Made by a program: the position numbers and the translations under genes. From assembly GCF_001187905.1 (NCBI RefSeq), contig NZ_LGIS01000012.1, positions 806,001-870,000 on the forward strand: a stretch of 64,000 nt of DNA, given 5' to 3'. Shown here piece after piece: positions 37,401-46,361 of this stretch (positions within the stretch are counted from its first letter, which is position 1; every line of letters begins with the position of its first letter). Source of the stretch: Pantoea sp. RIT-PI-b (lineage in GTDB: Bacteria; Pseudomonadota; Gammaproteobacteria; Enterobacterales; Enterobacteriaceae). The notes beneath the pieces were generated by a model, which worked only from the letters and a program-made list of their open reading frames with translations, was not told the origin of the DNA and ran no database searches.

Positions 37401-40400
37401 CAGAGCCAAGGCCGCGCCGCCAGCACGCCGCAGGAGCAGCTGATTTGCTCGGCGATCGCGGGCCTGCTCGGGCTGGAAAGCGTAGGTGCCGAAGATGACT
37501 TCTTTGCGCTCGGCGGTGACAGCATTTCGGCGATGGGACTTAGCACCGCCGCGCGCCGCGCCGGTTATCTGCTGCGTCCGCGCGAAATCTTCGCTGAACG
37601 TACCGCTGCACGCATGGCGCGTGATTTACAGCCGCTGGCGCAGCACACCAGCGGCGAGCGCGTGGCGCAGCAGGGCGCGCTGGGCGGATTGCCGATCCTG
37701 CACTGGTTCAATGCGCAAGCGGGCATCAACGCACGCTTCGCGCATGGCGTGCTGCTGTCGGTGCCGCCGCAGTTACAGCTCGCGCAGGTAGAACAGCTGA
37801 TCGATCAACTGGCGCAGGCGCATCCGGCACTCAATGCCTTCACGCGCGGCGATCGGCTGGTGGTCGGCGAAACGCTGGCGTCACGCCCTGCCCGCGTACG
37901 CACCTTGGCCGTGGAGGATCGCGATAGCGCGGCGGAGCAGGCGTTTAGCGAGGATGCTAATGCGCTGGATCCGGCGGCCGGTGCGCTACTCAAAGCCACG
38001 CTGCTGCAACAACATGGCGCCAGCTGCGCACTGGTGCTGACGCTGCATCATCTGATCGTTGATGGCGTTTCCTGGCGTGTGTTGCTGGATGAGCTGCAAC
38101 TGGCCGGTGAAGCGCTGCTGAATAACACGCCGCTGACCCTTCCCGCCGAGGAAACCTCGCTGCATGATTGGTCGGCAGCCTTGCTGGCGAACCTCGCAGC
38201 GCGCGCTAACGAAATGCCCTTCTGGCAACAGATGCTGGCTGAACCGCTGCCGCCCATTGGACAGCGCGCCATACAGCTCAGCGATCGTCAACAGCATCAG
38301 CGCACTCTGCTGGATGCAGCCACCACGCATGCGCTGCTCAACACGCTGCCGCACCATTATCGCGCCACTAGCGAAGAGTTACTGTTGACGCTGCTGACCC
38401 TTGCGCTGCGCCAGCATAACGGCAGCGCCTTGCAACGCGTCACGCTGGAGTCGCACGGTCGCGCTGAACTGCATGCCCAGCAGGATCTGGCGCGCACCGT
38501 CGGCTGGCTGACGGCGGAGTTCCCGCTGCTGCTGCCGTTGCCAGACAATCCACACGCGCCGCTCAATGACAGCGTGCGCGCGGTGAAAGCGGTGCTGCGC
38601 GCGGTGCCGGATCGCGGTATCGGTTACGGTCAGCTGCGCTGGCTCGATGCGCATCGTAGTGTGGCGCTGGCCCAGCTGGCGGCACAACATGCGCCGCAGG
38701 TGCTGTTTAACTACCTCGGCCGCTTCACGCAGCGCAGCGGTTACTGGTCGCCACAGCGCACTGCGCAGCAGTTCCGCGACACCTTTGCGGTGCTGCAGGA
38801 TGAGGCGCTGCCGCTGCAGCACGCGCTGGAACTCAACGTCTTCGTCGAGGAGCAATCGCACGCGACGCAGCTGGCGCTTAACTGGAGCTGGGCCGCCGGC
38901 GTGCTGAACGCCGAAGCGATTGAAAGTCTGCATCAGGCCATGGCCAGCGGCGCACAGGCGTTAATGGCGCTGGCTCACCAGCAGCCGCAACAGGCCGCCA
39001 ACACGCTGGTCGCCGCCGACGTCGCGCTTGAAGGCATCGACGATGCGGTGCTGCAACAGCTGTATGCGCGTCACGGCGCTTTTAGCCATGCGTTGCCGCT
39101 GCTGCCGTTACAAAAAGGCCTGCTGTTCCACGCACAAACCAGCGCGCAGCAAGGCAGCTATAACTCGTTAACGCGCCTGACGCTGAGCGGCGCTATCGAT
39201 GTGACCTCGGTACAGCAGGCGCTGAACGCGGTGCTGCGCCGTCATCCACAGCTGGCGGCACGCTTCGACGCCGAACTCAGCCTGCAGCCGCTGCAGCTGT
39301 TACCAGCAGGTGAACTGCACTGGCCGCTGGCGGTGCATCAGTTGACTGATGAAGACGAAGAGCAGGCGCTGCTGGCGCTGGAGCATCAGGCACTGGCGCA
39401 GGATCTGTTCAACCAGCCGATGATGCTGCAGGCCACATTGATCGCCCATCGCGACGGCCTGCGCTGGACGCTGCTGCTCAATGCGCATCATCTGGTGGTG
39501 GATGGCTGGTCAACGCCGGTGATCCTCCACGATCTGCTTTGTGCGCTGCGCCAGCAAACCTTGCCCGCGCACAGCAGCAGTTACGCCGATATTGTGCGTC
39601 AGCTCAGCCAGCGCGACAGCGATGAAGCGCGTCAGCAGTGGCAGGCGTGTCTGCGCGAGGTGCGGCCGACGCTGCTCTATCCGCAGGCCGCCGACAGCGC
39701 GGTTCATGAGCAGCGCATTACGCTGGATGCCACGCTGGAGCGCGACCTCTATGCGCTATGTCGCGCACGCGGATTAACCCTGAACAGCGTGATGCAGGGC
39801 TTATGGGGCCTGATGCTGTCCGTTGCGAGCGGTCAGCAAGATGTGGTGTTTGGTGCCCCAGTGTCCGGTCGTTTTGGTCATATCGATGGCATCGATGAGC
39901 ACGTTGGCCTGTTCAGCAACACGCTGCCGGTACGCATGCGGTTCGATCATCAGCGGCCACTGCTGGAGCAACTGGCCGATCACCAGGCGCAGCAAATTCA
40001 ACTGATTGAGCAAGATTGTCTCGGTCTGGCCGAGATTCAGCAGCTGGTCGGCGCGGGTACGCTGTTTGATACCCTGCTGGTGGTGGAGAACTATCCGGAC
40101 AACCAAACGCTGCTGGATGCCCATGCTGCCGTGCGCTGCGAAGCGATTCACAACCGCGGTTACACGCACTATCCGCTGACGCTGCTGGTGCTGCCGGGCG
40201 AACAGCTGACGTTGTTAATGGAGTACCGCGACTACTGCGTCACTGAGCCGCAACGCCTCGCCGAGCGGCTGTTACTGCTGCTGCAGCAGCTGGTCTCCAC
40301 GCCGGATCTGCCGCTGGCGCAGTGGCGACTGCAAACGCTGGCTGAGCAATCGCTGCTTGCCTGGGTCAACAATACTGGCGTGCAGCTGGAAACCGAAACC

Positions 40401-42914
40401 CTGCAGCAGGCGATTGCCCAGCAGGCGGCACGTACCCCGGACGCGTTGGCGCTGCTAGATGTTGAACATCAGCTGAGCTACAGCGAAATGCAGCGTCAGG
40501 CAAGGTTACTGGCGGATCGTCTGATTGAAGCGGGCGTGATGCCGGGCGATATCGTCGCCGTGGCGCTGCCGCGCTCGGTTCGCCTTAGTATCGCGCTCAC
40601 CGCCATTCTGCAAGCGGGCGCGGCGTATCTGCCGCTGGATATCAGTTATCCCGATGAGCGTCTGGCTTATATGGTGGACGATGCGCGGCCATGGGTGGTG
40701 ATCACCGAATCCGCGCTGGAGAGCCGCTTTGCCAGCTTTGGTACGTTGATGCTGTTTGATGCCTTAGCCGCCAGCCAGGCGCAGGCCCGCCACAGCCTGC
40801 CGCCAGCGGATGCCCAGCGCCCGGCATACGTCCTTTATACCTCGGGTTCCACCGGCAAACCGAAAGGTGTGGTGGTGAATCAACACGCCATCGTCAACCG
40901 CCTGCGCTGGATGCAGGCCAGCTATCCACTGCGCGCCGACGATGTGGTGTTGCAGAAAACGCCGTGCAGCTTTGATGTGTCGGTATGGGAGTTCTTCTGG
41001 CCGCTGATGACCGGCGCGCAGTTGCTGATGGCGCCGCCGGAGGCGCATCGCGATCCGCAGGCGCTGTGGCAGCTGATCGACGACTATCACGTCACCACCC
41101 TGCACTTTGTGCCCTCGATGCTGGCCGCGTTTGTCGGCCATCTGGCGGCGCAAACTGACCAGGCTTGCCCGAGCCTGCGTCGCGTATTCTGCAGCGGTGA
41201 AGCGCTGGCGTGCGATTTGGCGCGCAGCTATCAGGCACTGATTACCGCGCCGCTGCACAATCTGTATGGCCCGACCGAGGCCGCCGTCGATGTCACCTGG
41301 CAACCGGCCAGCGGCAGCGTGCTGGAGGGGCTGAACGGGCCGGGCGTGCCGATTGGTCGTCCGGTATGGAACACGCAGCTGCATATTCTGGATAGCCTGC
41401 TGCGTCCGGTGCCGGTTGGCGTGCCAGGCGATCTCTATCTCAGCGGTGTGCAGCTGGCCGATGGTTATTTGCATCGTGCCGATCTCACCGCGCAGCGCTT
41501 TGTCGCCGCGCCGTTTGCCGAAGGGGAACGCATGTATCGCACCGGCGATATCGCCAGCTGGCGCGCCGACGGTGCGGTGGAGTATCTGGGGCGCAGCGAC
41601 GATCAGCTGAAGATGCGCGGACAGCGCATTGAGCCGGGCGAAATCGAACAGGCATTAGTCGCACTGCCGGGCGTGGCGCAGGCCGTCGTTGCGGCGCGCA
41701 ACCTTACGCAGCAGTCGACACCGGGCGTCGATAACCGTCAGCTGCTGGGCTGGCTGGTAGCAGATGCGGGCGCCACGCTGGACATCGAGCGCGTGAAGCA
41801 GCAGCTGGCAGAACGTTTGCCTGCGCATATGCAACCGGTCAGCTATCTGCTGCTCGACGATCTGCCGCTGAGCGCCAACGGTAAGCTGGATCGCAAAGCG
41901 CTGCCGATGCCGCAGCTCAGCACGCGCAGCGGAAGAGTGCCGGACAGCGCCAACGAACATCTGCTGGCCGATCTGTTCCAGCAGCTACTGGGCTGCGACA
42001 GCGTGTTCGCCGATGACGATTTCTTCGCGCTCGGCGGCCATTCGCTGCTGGCAATGCGCCTGGCGGCAGAACTGCGTCGTCGTGATGTGCCGCCGCTGAG
42101 TATTGGGCAGATCATCGCAGCACGCAGCGTGGAGAAGCTGGCGGCGCTGCTCGACGGCGGCGCCAGCAGCGAAACCGGCGGCAACGGTGAACTGCTGCCG
42201 CTACGCGCAGGCAGCGGCCCCACGCTGTTCTGTATCCATCCGGCATCCGGTTTCGCCTGGCAGTACAGCGCCCTGCTGCACTATCTGGAAGGCGACTTCC
42301 CAATTGTCGGCCTGCAATCGCCGCGCCCTGGCGGGGTGATTGCGGCGTGTCACAGCGTGGAGGCGATGTGCGACCAGCATCTGGCGACGATCCGCCAGCA
42401 GCAGCCGCGCGGGCCTTACTTCCTGCTCGGCTATTCACTCGGCGGCACGCTGGCGCAAGGTATCGCCGCACGTTTGCAGGCGTTAGGTGAAGAGGTGGCC
42501 TTCCTCGGCCTGCTGGATACCTATCCGGCAGAAGGTCAGGACTGGCGCACGCCGGATGCCGATGAGGCGGAGCGCGAAGTGGCACGCGAGCAGGCCGAGT
42601 TTATGGCCGCGACCGAAGACGAACGCGATCCACAGCTGCGGGCGGAGAAAGCGGCGATGTTTAGCACCATCGTGGCCAACTACAAAGACGCCGTAGCGCG
42701 CCTGGCGGAAGCGCGCACCCCGCGTTATGCCGGCAGCGCTACGCTGTTTATGGCGCAAAAAACCGTGCCGCCGGATATGGATGTCCGCGCCAGCTGGGCG
42801 CCGTTTGTCGATGAGCTCACCCTGTTCCCACTGGATTGCGAACACGCCGATATTCTCTCAGCGGATTCGCTGAAAGTGTTGGGGCCGTTGATAAATCAGC
42901 TGTTAGCGGGTTGA
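34488..42914 (+). CDS. Dimodular NRPS (C-A-T-E-C-A-T-TE) for a DHB-D-(basic aa)-L-Ser siderophore
   Basis: This 2808-residue synthetase is more than twice the length of EntF (1293). Domains: C1 (HHLLVDG 144-150, EntF-like, accepts dihydroxybenzoate from EntB), A1 (YTSGSTG 612, FDSSWE 667-672), T1 (LGGDS, Ser1012), epimerisation E (HHLIVDG 1187-1193, ESHGRAE, ARTVGWLTAEFPL, FNYLGRF), C2 (HHLVVDG 1667), A2 (YTSGSTG 2117, FDVSVWE 2162-2168), T2 (LGGHS, Ser2519), TE (GYSLGG, Ser2650). A2 reads as the EntF serine pocket D-V-W-H-F-S-L-V-D. A1 reads about D-S-W-D-M-G-Y-I-D, with acidic residue at 278, suggesting a basic amino acid that E turns to the D form. Start is TTG 34488 with AGGAA 7 nt before. 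The layout matches chrysobactin/vanchrobactin synthetases. Confidence 0.93.
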   Translation: MATIKQPPSAAYPLVAAQPGIWIADSIAPQRNQFTVAHYSVLHGNINRAALDSAIRQAMAEADTVQARFGLDDEGNPAQWFNAQAPIAPEWHDFSQRADASSQAHKLMQADLVAELPADGDKPLYRHALLRIGDGSWLWYQRYHHLLVDGFSFEALTQRVAAIYAAVCAGEMPAPTPFTPFTSVIEEYQQWQDSAAFTRSASHWHSYAADLPETLSLSSESMIAAGARPISCQVTLPQLAALRQQLQLADSSEGDIVSALLVAYLARMSNSARLSIGFPFMRRMGSAAISTLGPVVNVLPLIFSVSDEMTLPDLVQQVQGEIRKARRHQRYEAEQLRRDLGLVGSSQALYGPVINVKVYHDDLQFDGHPAATHTLAMGPVDDLEFEVGFRDGALQLTLVANPQRYDGQTLQRHADRISHLLSQLASQPTLTLGALSLLAPQEQRDLQRWSSGPTILPPANTTTIVDILLQRAAQHGDEIAVVCGEHSLSYRQLADRAMQLAHLLIARGLRADDIVAIGIPRSVDSLVAIFGVLASGAAYMPLDLDYPRERLTLMCDDAQPKLLLTHTSTLAQMPVLPHLCIDDVALNDQLNAQASCPPVTQLCGDDLAYMIYTSGSTGRPKGVMSTHQGLLNLFLSHREHLFGPAIARFSANSPRRMRAGHTASFSFDSSWEPLFCMLMGCELNIFDEDLRRDAWGLIQQMNAVPVDLLDITPSFFSQMIDSGLLEADNHRPSFVMIGGEAATPTLWKLMQQQQQMEIHNYYGPSEYTIDTLGANVMASPQPVIGRPVGNSEVYLLDNQLRQVPIGCAGELYIAGTGIARGYLRRPDLTSARFVANPFRAGDVMYRSGDLMRWRQDGQLAFIGRTDHQIKVRGFRVEIGEVENALVALPEVSTAVVIAEVIGATHRLIGYCSVQDDALRADSALNARLLAQLATQLPDYMVPAVLMVMADLPLNVNGKIDRQALPKPQQAQQSQGRAASTPQEQLICSAIAGLLGLESVGAEDDFFALGGDSISAMGLSTAARRAGYLLRPREIFAERTAARMARDLQPLAQHTSGERVAQQGALGGLPILHWFNAQAGINARFAHGVLLSVPPQLQLAQVEQLIDQLAQAHPALNAFTRGDRLVVGETLASRPARVRTLAVEDRDSAAEQAFSEDANALDPAAGALLKATLLQQHGASCALVLTLHHLIVDGVSWRVLLDELQLAGEALLNNTPLTLPAEETSLHDWSAALLANLAARANEMPFWQQMLAEPLPPIGQRAIQLSDRQQHQRTLLDAATTHALLNTLPHHYRATSEELLLTLLTLALRQHNGSALQRVTLESHGRAELHAQQDLARTVGWLTAEFPLLLPLPDNPHAPLNDSVRAVKAVLRAVPDRGIGYGQLRWLDAHRSVALAQLAAQHAPQVLFNYLGRFTQRSGYWSPQRTAQQFRDTFAVLQDEALPLQHALELNVFVEEQSHATQLALNWSWAAGVLNAEAIESLHQAMASGAQALMALAHQQPQQAANTLVAADVALEGIDDAVLQQLYARHGAFSHALPLLPLQKGLLFHAQTSAQQGSYNSLTRLTLSGAIDVTSVQQALNAVLRRHPQLAARFDAELSLQPLQLLPAGELHWPLAVHQLTDEDEEQALLALEHQALAQDLFNQPMMLQATLIAHRDGLRWTLLLNAHHLVVDGWSTPVILHDLLCALRQQTLPAHSSSYADIVRQLSQRDSDEARQQWQACLREVRPTLLYPQAADSAVHEQRITLDATLERDLYALCRARGLTLNSVMQGLWGLMLSVASGQQDVVFGAPVSGRFGHIDGIDEHVGLFSNTLPVRMRFDHQRPLLEQLADHQAQQIQLIEQDCLGLAEIQQLVGAGTLFDTLLVVENYPDNQTLLDAHAAVRCEAIHNRGYTHYPLTLLVLPGEQLTLLMEYRDYCVTEPQRLAERLLLLLQQLVSTPDLPLAQWRLQTLAEQSLLAWVNNTGVQLETETLQQAIAQQAARTPDALALLDVEHQLSYSEMQRQARLLADRLIEAGVMPGDIVAVALPRSVRLSIALTAILQAGAAYLPLDISYPDERLAYMVDDARPWVVITESALESRFASFGTLMLFDALAASQAQARHSLPPADAQRPAYVLYTSGSTGKPKGVVVNQHAIVNRLRWMQASYPLRADDVVLQKTPCSFDVSVWEFFWPLMTGAQLLMAPPEAHRDPQALWQLIDDYHVTTLHFVPSMLAAFVGHLAAQTDQACPSLRRVFCSGEALACDLARSYQALITAPLHNLYGPTEAAVDVTWQPASGSVLEGLNGPGVPIGRPVWNTQLHILDSLLRPVPVGVPGDLYLSGVQLADGYLHRADLTAQRFVAAPFAEGERMYRTGDIASWRADGAVEYLGRSDDQLKMRGQRIEPGEIEQALVALPGVAQAVVAARNLTQQSTPGVDNRQLLGWLVADAGATLDIERVKQQLAERLPAHMQPVSYLLLDDLPLSANGKLDRKALPMPQLSTRSGRVPDSANEHLLADLFQQLLGCDSVFADDDFFALGGHSLLAMRLAAELRRRDVPPLSIGQIIAARSVEKLAALLDGGASSETGGNGELLPLRAGSGPTLFCIHPASGFAWQYSALLHYLEGDFPIVGLQSPRPGGVIAACHSVEAMCDQHLATIRQQQPRGPYFLLGYSLGGTLAQGIAARLQALGEEVAFLGLLDTYPAEGQDWRTPDADEAEREVAREQAEFMAATEDERDPQLRAEKAAMFSTIVANYKDAVARLAEARTPRYAGSATLFMAQKTVPPDMDVRASWAPFVDELTLFPLDCEHADILSADSLKVLGPLINQLLAG

Positions 42915-42936
42915 GTTTCGGTGCGGCTAGCGAAAC

Positions 42937-43039
42937 GGTGCGCATGAATGCGCACCCTACGAATGGCCTGCACGTTTTTGTAGGGTCGCCATTCACAGCG
43001 GCCTGGAAGTACGTTGTAGGGTCGCCATTCATGGCGACC
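42937..43039. repeat. Family A palindromic repeat cluster between NRPS and entS
   Basis: Three units occur: GGTGCGCATGAATGCGCACC plus CTACG (42937-42961), a degenerate GTAGGGTCGCCATTCACAGC unit, and GTAGGGTCGCCATTCATGGC running to 43039. They fill most of the 148-bp gap before entS. Confidence 0.85.
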
Positions 43040-43062
43040 TTTACCACCTATGTTGGAGATAT

Positions 43063-44325
43063 ATGGCTAAGCCCTCGATATTTTTAGATTTTAGTTTGTT
43101 GAAAAATAACGCATCGTTCCGCGCGATTTTCTGCGCTCGCATGCTATCGGTGTTTGCGCTCGGCATGCTGGCAGTGGGCGTACCGGTGCAGATTCAGGCG
43201 ATGACCGGTTCCACGCTGCAGGTGGGCGTGGCGGTGATGCTCGATGGCATCGGCATGTTTATCGGCCTGCTGCTCGGCGGCGTGCTGGCCGATCGCTACG
43301 ATCGCCGCAAGCTGATTCTGTTCGCTCGCGGCACCTGCGGCATCGGCTTTGTGCTGCTCAGTCTGAATGCCTTCAGCCCGGCGCCTTCGCTGCTGGCGCT
43401 CTATTTCCTCGCCTTTTGGGATGGCTTCTTTGGCGCCCTGGGGATGACCGCGCTGATGGCGGTCATCCCGCTGATTGTCGGTCGCGAACATCTGGCGGAA
43501 GCCGGCGCACTCAGCATGCTGACGGTACGCCTCGGCGCGATTCTGTCACCCGCGCTCGGCGGCATGATCATCGTCGCAGCGGGCGTCGGCTGGGCCTTTG
43601 CCGTCGCCGCTATCGGCACGCTCGCCACGCTAATTCCGCTGGTGCGTTTACCGACGATGCAGCCTGAACAGCAGGAGCCGGAGCATCCGCTGCGCGCGCT
43701 GGCGAGCGGCATGCAGTTTGTCTGCCAGCATAAAGTGGTCGGCGCGGTGGTGCTGGTTGGATTGCTGCTGAGCATGGTCGGTGCGGTGCGTATTCTGTTC
43801 CCGGCGCTGGCGCTGGCGTTTCACGCCGATGCCTCGGCATTAGGTTTGATGTACTCGGCGGTGCCGCTGGGTGCGATGATTGGCGCGTTTACCAGCGGCT
43901 GGGTGCGACAGTTAACGCGTCCGGGGCTGGTGCTGATTGGCTGTGCGCTGCTGGCGTTTACCTGCATCGCCTCGCTCGGTCTCTACAGCCATTTGCTGCC
44001 CGCGCTGCTGGCGCTGGTGTGTTACGGCTACAGTAACGCCATCGCCTCGCTGCTGCAGTTTATGCTGACGCAGCATCATACGCCGGATGCGCTGCTGGGC
44101 CGCGTGAACAGTCTGGGAACGGCACAGGATGTCACCGGCGATTCGGTGGGTGCGCTGGGTTTAGGCGCGCTGGCACGGGCGCTGGCGCCGCTGAGCAGCG
44201 TGCTGTGGTTTGGCGGCCTGGCCGCGGGCCTGTTGGTCCTGCTGTCGCTGGCGGCGCGCGGCCTGCGCACCGCGCGTCTTAGCCATCAGCCGGAGACACC
44301 GCAGCCGGCCACCGCTGATGCTTAA
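43063..44325 (+). CDS. entS: Siderophore exporter EntS (MFS)
   Basis: EntS exports enterobactin-type siderophores across the inner membrane. This 420-residue MFS protein has 12 hydrophobic helices and aligns with E. coli EntS (FRAIFCARML, AVPVQIQ-like GVPVQIQAMTGST, GGVLADRYDRRKLILFARGTCGIGFVLLSLNA, WDGFFGALGMTAL, LGRVNSLGTAQDVTGD). It follows the NRPS on the same strand after a repeat cluster and probably exports that product. Its stop overlaps the fepB stop by 4 nt. Confidence 0.94.
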   Translation: MAKPSIFLDFSLLKNNASFRAIFCARMLSVFALGMLAVGVPVQIQAMTGSTLQVGVAVMLDGIGMFIGLLLGGVLADRYDRRKLILFARGTCGIGFVLLSLNAFSPAPSLLALYFLAFWDGFFGALGMTALMAVIPLIVGREHLAEAGALSMLTVRLGAILSPALGGMIIVAAGVGWAFAVAAIGTLATLIPLVRLPTMQPEQQEPEHPLRALASGMQFVCQHKVVGAVVLVGLLLSMVGAVRILFPALALAFHADASALGLMYSAVPLGAMIGAFTSGWVRQLTRPGLVLIGCALLAFTCIASLGLYSHLLPALLALVCYGYSNAIASLLQFMLTQHHTPDALLGRVNSLGTAQDVTGDSVGALGLGALARALAPLSSVLWFGGLAAGLLVLLSLAARGLRTARLSHQPETPQPATADA

Positions 44326-45284
44326 TGTGAGAACTGCCGCTCGATGCTGCTGAGCATATTGCTGGCGCTGTAGTAATCAAGGCGGAAAGTGTCGTTACCC
44401 ATGGCAAAAATGTCGTGCTGCTGCACCGCTGGCAAATGGGCGAGGAACGGATTCTTCGCCACCTGCGGCACGGTTTTTTCATCGGCGGCAAACAGCAATA
44501 GGGTATTGCCGGTGATGCCATCGGCCATGTTTTCCCCGCTCATCTGGATAATGTCATTGCGCTTGCCCATGCTGGTGCTGCCCTGGAAACTGGCGGGCGG
44601 CGCGGCTAAGGTAAAACCTAAATCCTTTAACAACGCGCCCTGCGCCGACGCCGGTGTCCACAGGTTTAAACCCCGCCCATCTTCGTAATAGACCAGCGCA
44701 GAGGTCGGCTGCGGCGGCAGCGTAATCTGGTTGCGCACCGCGGCAACGCGCTGATCGAACGCCGTAATGACCTGTTGCGCATCCGCGTCGTGACCGGTGA
44801 TTTCGCCCAGCTGCAAGGCCAGCGCCTGCCAACTCTTATCGCCGTAGTCGATCACTAAAACCGGTGCGATGGTGCGTAGCTGATCGTAAAGACGCAGCGC
44901 CGAATCCCCGCCGGTAGCGGCCATCACAATCAAATCCGGGGCTTCGGCAGCAATCGCTTCGGCGTTCGGCTGCGACACATACAGCGGTTTTACCTGACGC
45001 GCTTTCGCCACTTCACTCCACTGAGTAAAGAAGCCCTGCGCATCCGCGACGCTGCTGTTGCGGCTGGTGGCGCCAGAGCCGATCAGCGGCGCGTTAATGG
45101 CCAGCAAGGTGCCGCTCAGCGTGACGCTAGTCGAAACAATACGCTGCGGCGGCTGTTGCAACGTAAATGGGCCTTGCGGTGTTTCGATGGTGCGCGGCCA
45201 GCTGGCGTTGGCCTGGACGTTAGTGCAGATGACAAATAGGCTGAGCAGCAGAGAAAGAGCGGGGAAACGCATCAGGTTGTCCAT
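44322..45284 (-). CDS. fepB: Ferric-siderophore periplasmic binding protein FepB
   Basis: FepB carries ferric catecholates through the periplasm to FepDGC. About 320 residues from ATG 45284 (45272 is an alternative start), with a signal peptide (MRFPALSLLLSLFVICTNVQANA). It aligns with E. coli FepB: RIVSTSVTLSGTLLAI, SGATSRNSSVADAQGFFTQWSEVAKAR, ATGGDSALRLYDQL, LGEITGHDADA, LNLWTPASAQG. A Fur box lies 13 bp upstream of the start. The fepDGC permease genes are not present in this window. Confidence 0.92.
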   Translation of the reverse strand: MDNLMRFPALSLLLSLFVICTNVQANASWPRTIETPQGPFTLQQPPQRIVSTSVTLSGTLLAINAPLIGSGATSRNSSVADAQGFFTQWSEVAKARQVKPLYVSQPNAEAIAAEAPDLIVMAATGGDSALRLYDQLRTIAPVLVIDYGDKSWQALALQLGEITGHDADAQQVITAFDQRVAAVRNQITLPPQPTSALVYYEDGRGLNLWTPASAQGALLKDLGFTLAAPPASFQGSTSMGKRNDIIQMSGENMADGITGNTLLLFAADEKTVPQVAKNPFLAHLPAVQQHDIFAMGNDTFRLDYYSASNMLSSIERQFSH

Positions 45285-45296
45285 GACTTGATAGTT

Positions 45297-45315
45297 GAGA
45301 ATAAATATCATTATC
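45297..45315 (-). promoter_or_regulatory. Fur box upstream of fepB
   Basis: GAGAATAAATATCATTATC matches 15 of 19 Fur consensus positions by hand and lies 13-31 bp before the fepB start. Confidence 0.78.
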
Positions 45316-45357
45316 AAAAATACAGCGGTGTGCAAGCGTAATTCTTTGTGTATTTCA

Positions 45358-45410
45358 GTCGCCATGAATGACGACCCTACATATTCGTAGGGTGCGCATT
45401 AATGCGCACC
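45358..45410. repeat. Family A palindromic repeat pair
   Basis: GTCGCCATGAATGACGACCC plus CTAC is joined by a short spacer to GTAGGGTGCGCATTAATGCG, ending GCACC at 45410. The two palindromes face each other as in the other family A copies. It lies between fepB and the end of the thiamin operon. Confidence 0.85.
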
Positions 45411-45419
45411 TGGCAGAAG

Positions 45420-46352
45420 TTACTGCAGTGAATAACGCGCCATCGGCGCCACATCCTTAATCACCCCATTCGCTCTCATATATTCGCCAAATGCCTGATA
45501 GCGCGCCCGATCAAACTCTGCGCTGTGCGCAGCGAAGTACGGCAGCGTCGCCTGCCACGCTTGATGATTCAGTTTGGTGTTCAGCTCCGGATATTGCTTG
45601 ATAAACGCCTGCCACGCCTCTTGCGGATGCGCGCGCAGCCACGCCACGCCGGCATCCAGACCGCGCAGGAACGCCGGAATACGTTTATCCTGCGCCGCGG
45701 TTTTCTGGTTCGCCAAAATGATCAGCTCGTCGTACGCTGGCACACCATGATCTTCCGGCTTGAACACCGTCGGATGGGCACCTTTGTCCTGCAGATCTAA
45801 CAGCTCATAGTTGCGGAAAATGGTCATTGCACCATCAATCTTGTGCGTCAATAGCGCCGATTCACCGTCCATATTCAGGTTAATCAGCTTCACTTTATCG
45901 GCATCAACGCCCTGCGATTTCAGCATATTGCGGATCGCTACATCCTCGGTGCCCGGCACGGCGTAGCCCAGGGTTTTCCCGGCAAAGTCCTTGAGCGAGT
46001 GGATATCACTCGACAGCGTCGTCAGCGTGTTCAACGGCTGGTTGACCATAGTGCCAACGCGGATCACCGGCACCTGTTTCTCCACCAGCGTATACAGCTG
46101 CGGCTGGTAGCTGATAGCGAGATCGACTTTCCCCGCCGCCAGCAGCAGCGGCACGGATGCCGAATCGGCCGGTGCGATCATCTCCACCTCCAGCCCCTCT
46201 TTTTTAAAGGCGCCGCTGTGCTGGGCAGCAAAAATCGCCGCGTGGTTCGGGTTGATAAACCAGTCGAGCAGCAGACGAACTTTCTCTGCAGCGTGCGCGC
46301 TGCTGGTCGTCAGCAGCAGCAAAGCGGTGATGGCGATACGTAGGGTGTTCAA
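45420..46352 (-). CDS. thiY: Pyrimidine-precursor ABC transporter binding protein ThiY
   Basis: ThiY binds a thiamin pyrimidine precursor (formyl-aminopyrimidine in characterised systems) in the periplasm. The 310-residue protein has a signal peptide (cut near SAHA/AEK) and the NMT1/THI5-like fold: LLLDWFINPNHAAIFAAQHSG at the mature start, DLAISYQPQL, FRNYEL. AAGGA lies about 8 nt before its start. It is the last gene of the riboswitch-led thi operon, 9 nt after thiX. Confidence 0.9.
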   Translation of the reverse strand: MNTLRIAITALLLLTTSSAHAAEKVRLLLDWFINPNHAAIFAAQHSGAFKKEGLEVEMIAPADSASVPLLLAAGKVDLAISYQPQLYTLVEKQVPVIRVGTMVNQPLNTLTTLSSDIHSLKDFAGKTLGYAVPGTEDVAIRNMLKSQGVDADKVKLINLNMDGESALLTHKIDGAMTIFRNYELLDLQDKGAHPTVFKPEDHGVPAYDELIILANQKTAAQDKRIPAFLRGLDAGVAWLRAHPQEAWQAFIKQYPELNTKLNHQAWQATLPYFAAHSAEFDRARYQAFGEYMRANGVIKDVAPMARYSLQ

Positions 46353-46361
46353 GGTGCATCC

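Noticed and set aside
34488..42914. Reading the NRPS as plain EntF for enterobactin
   Set aside because: The protein is 2808 residues with two adenylation domains and an epimerisation domain, while EntF has one module and about 1293 residues.
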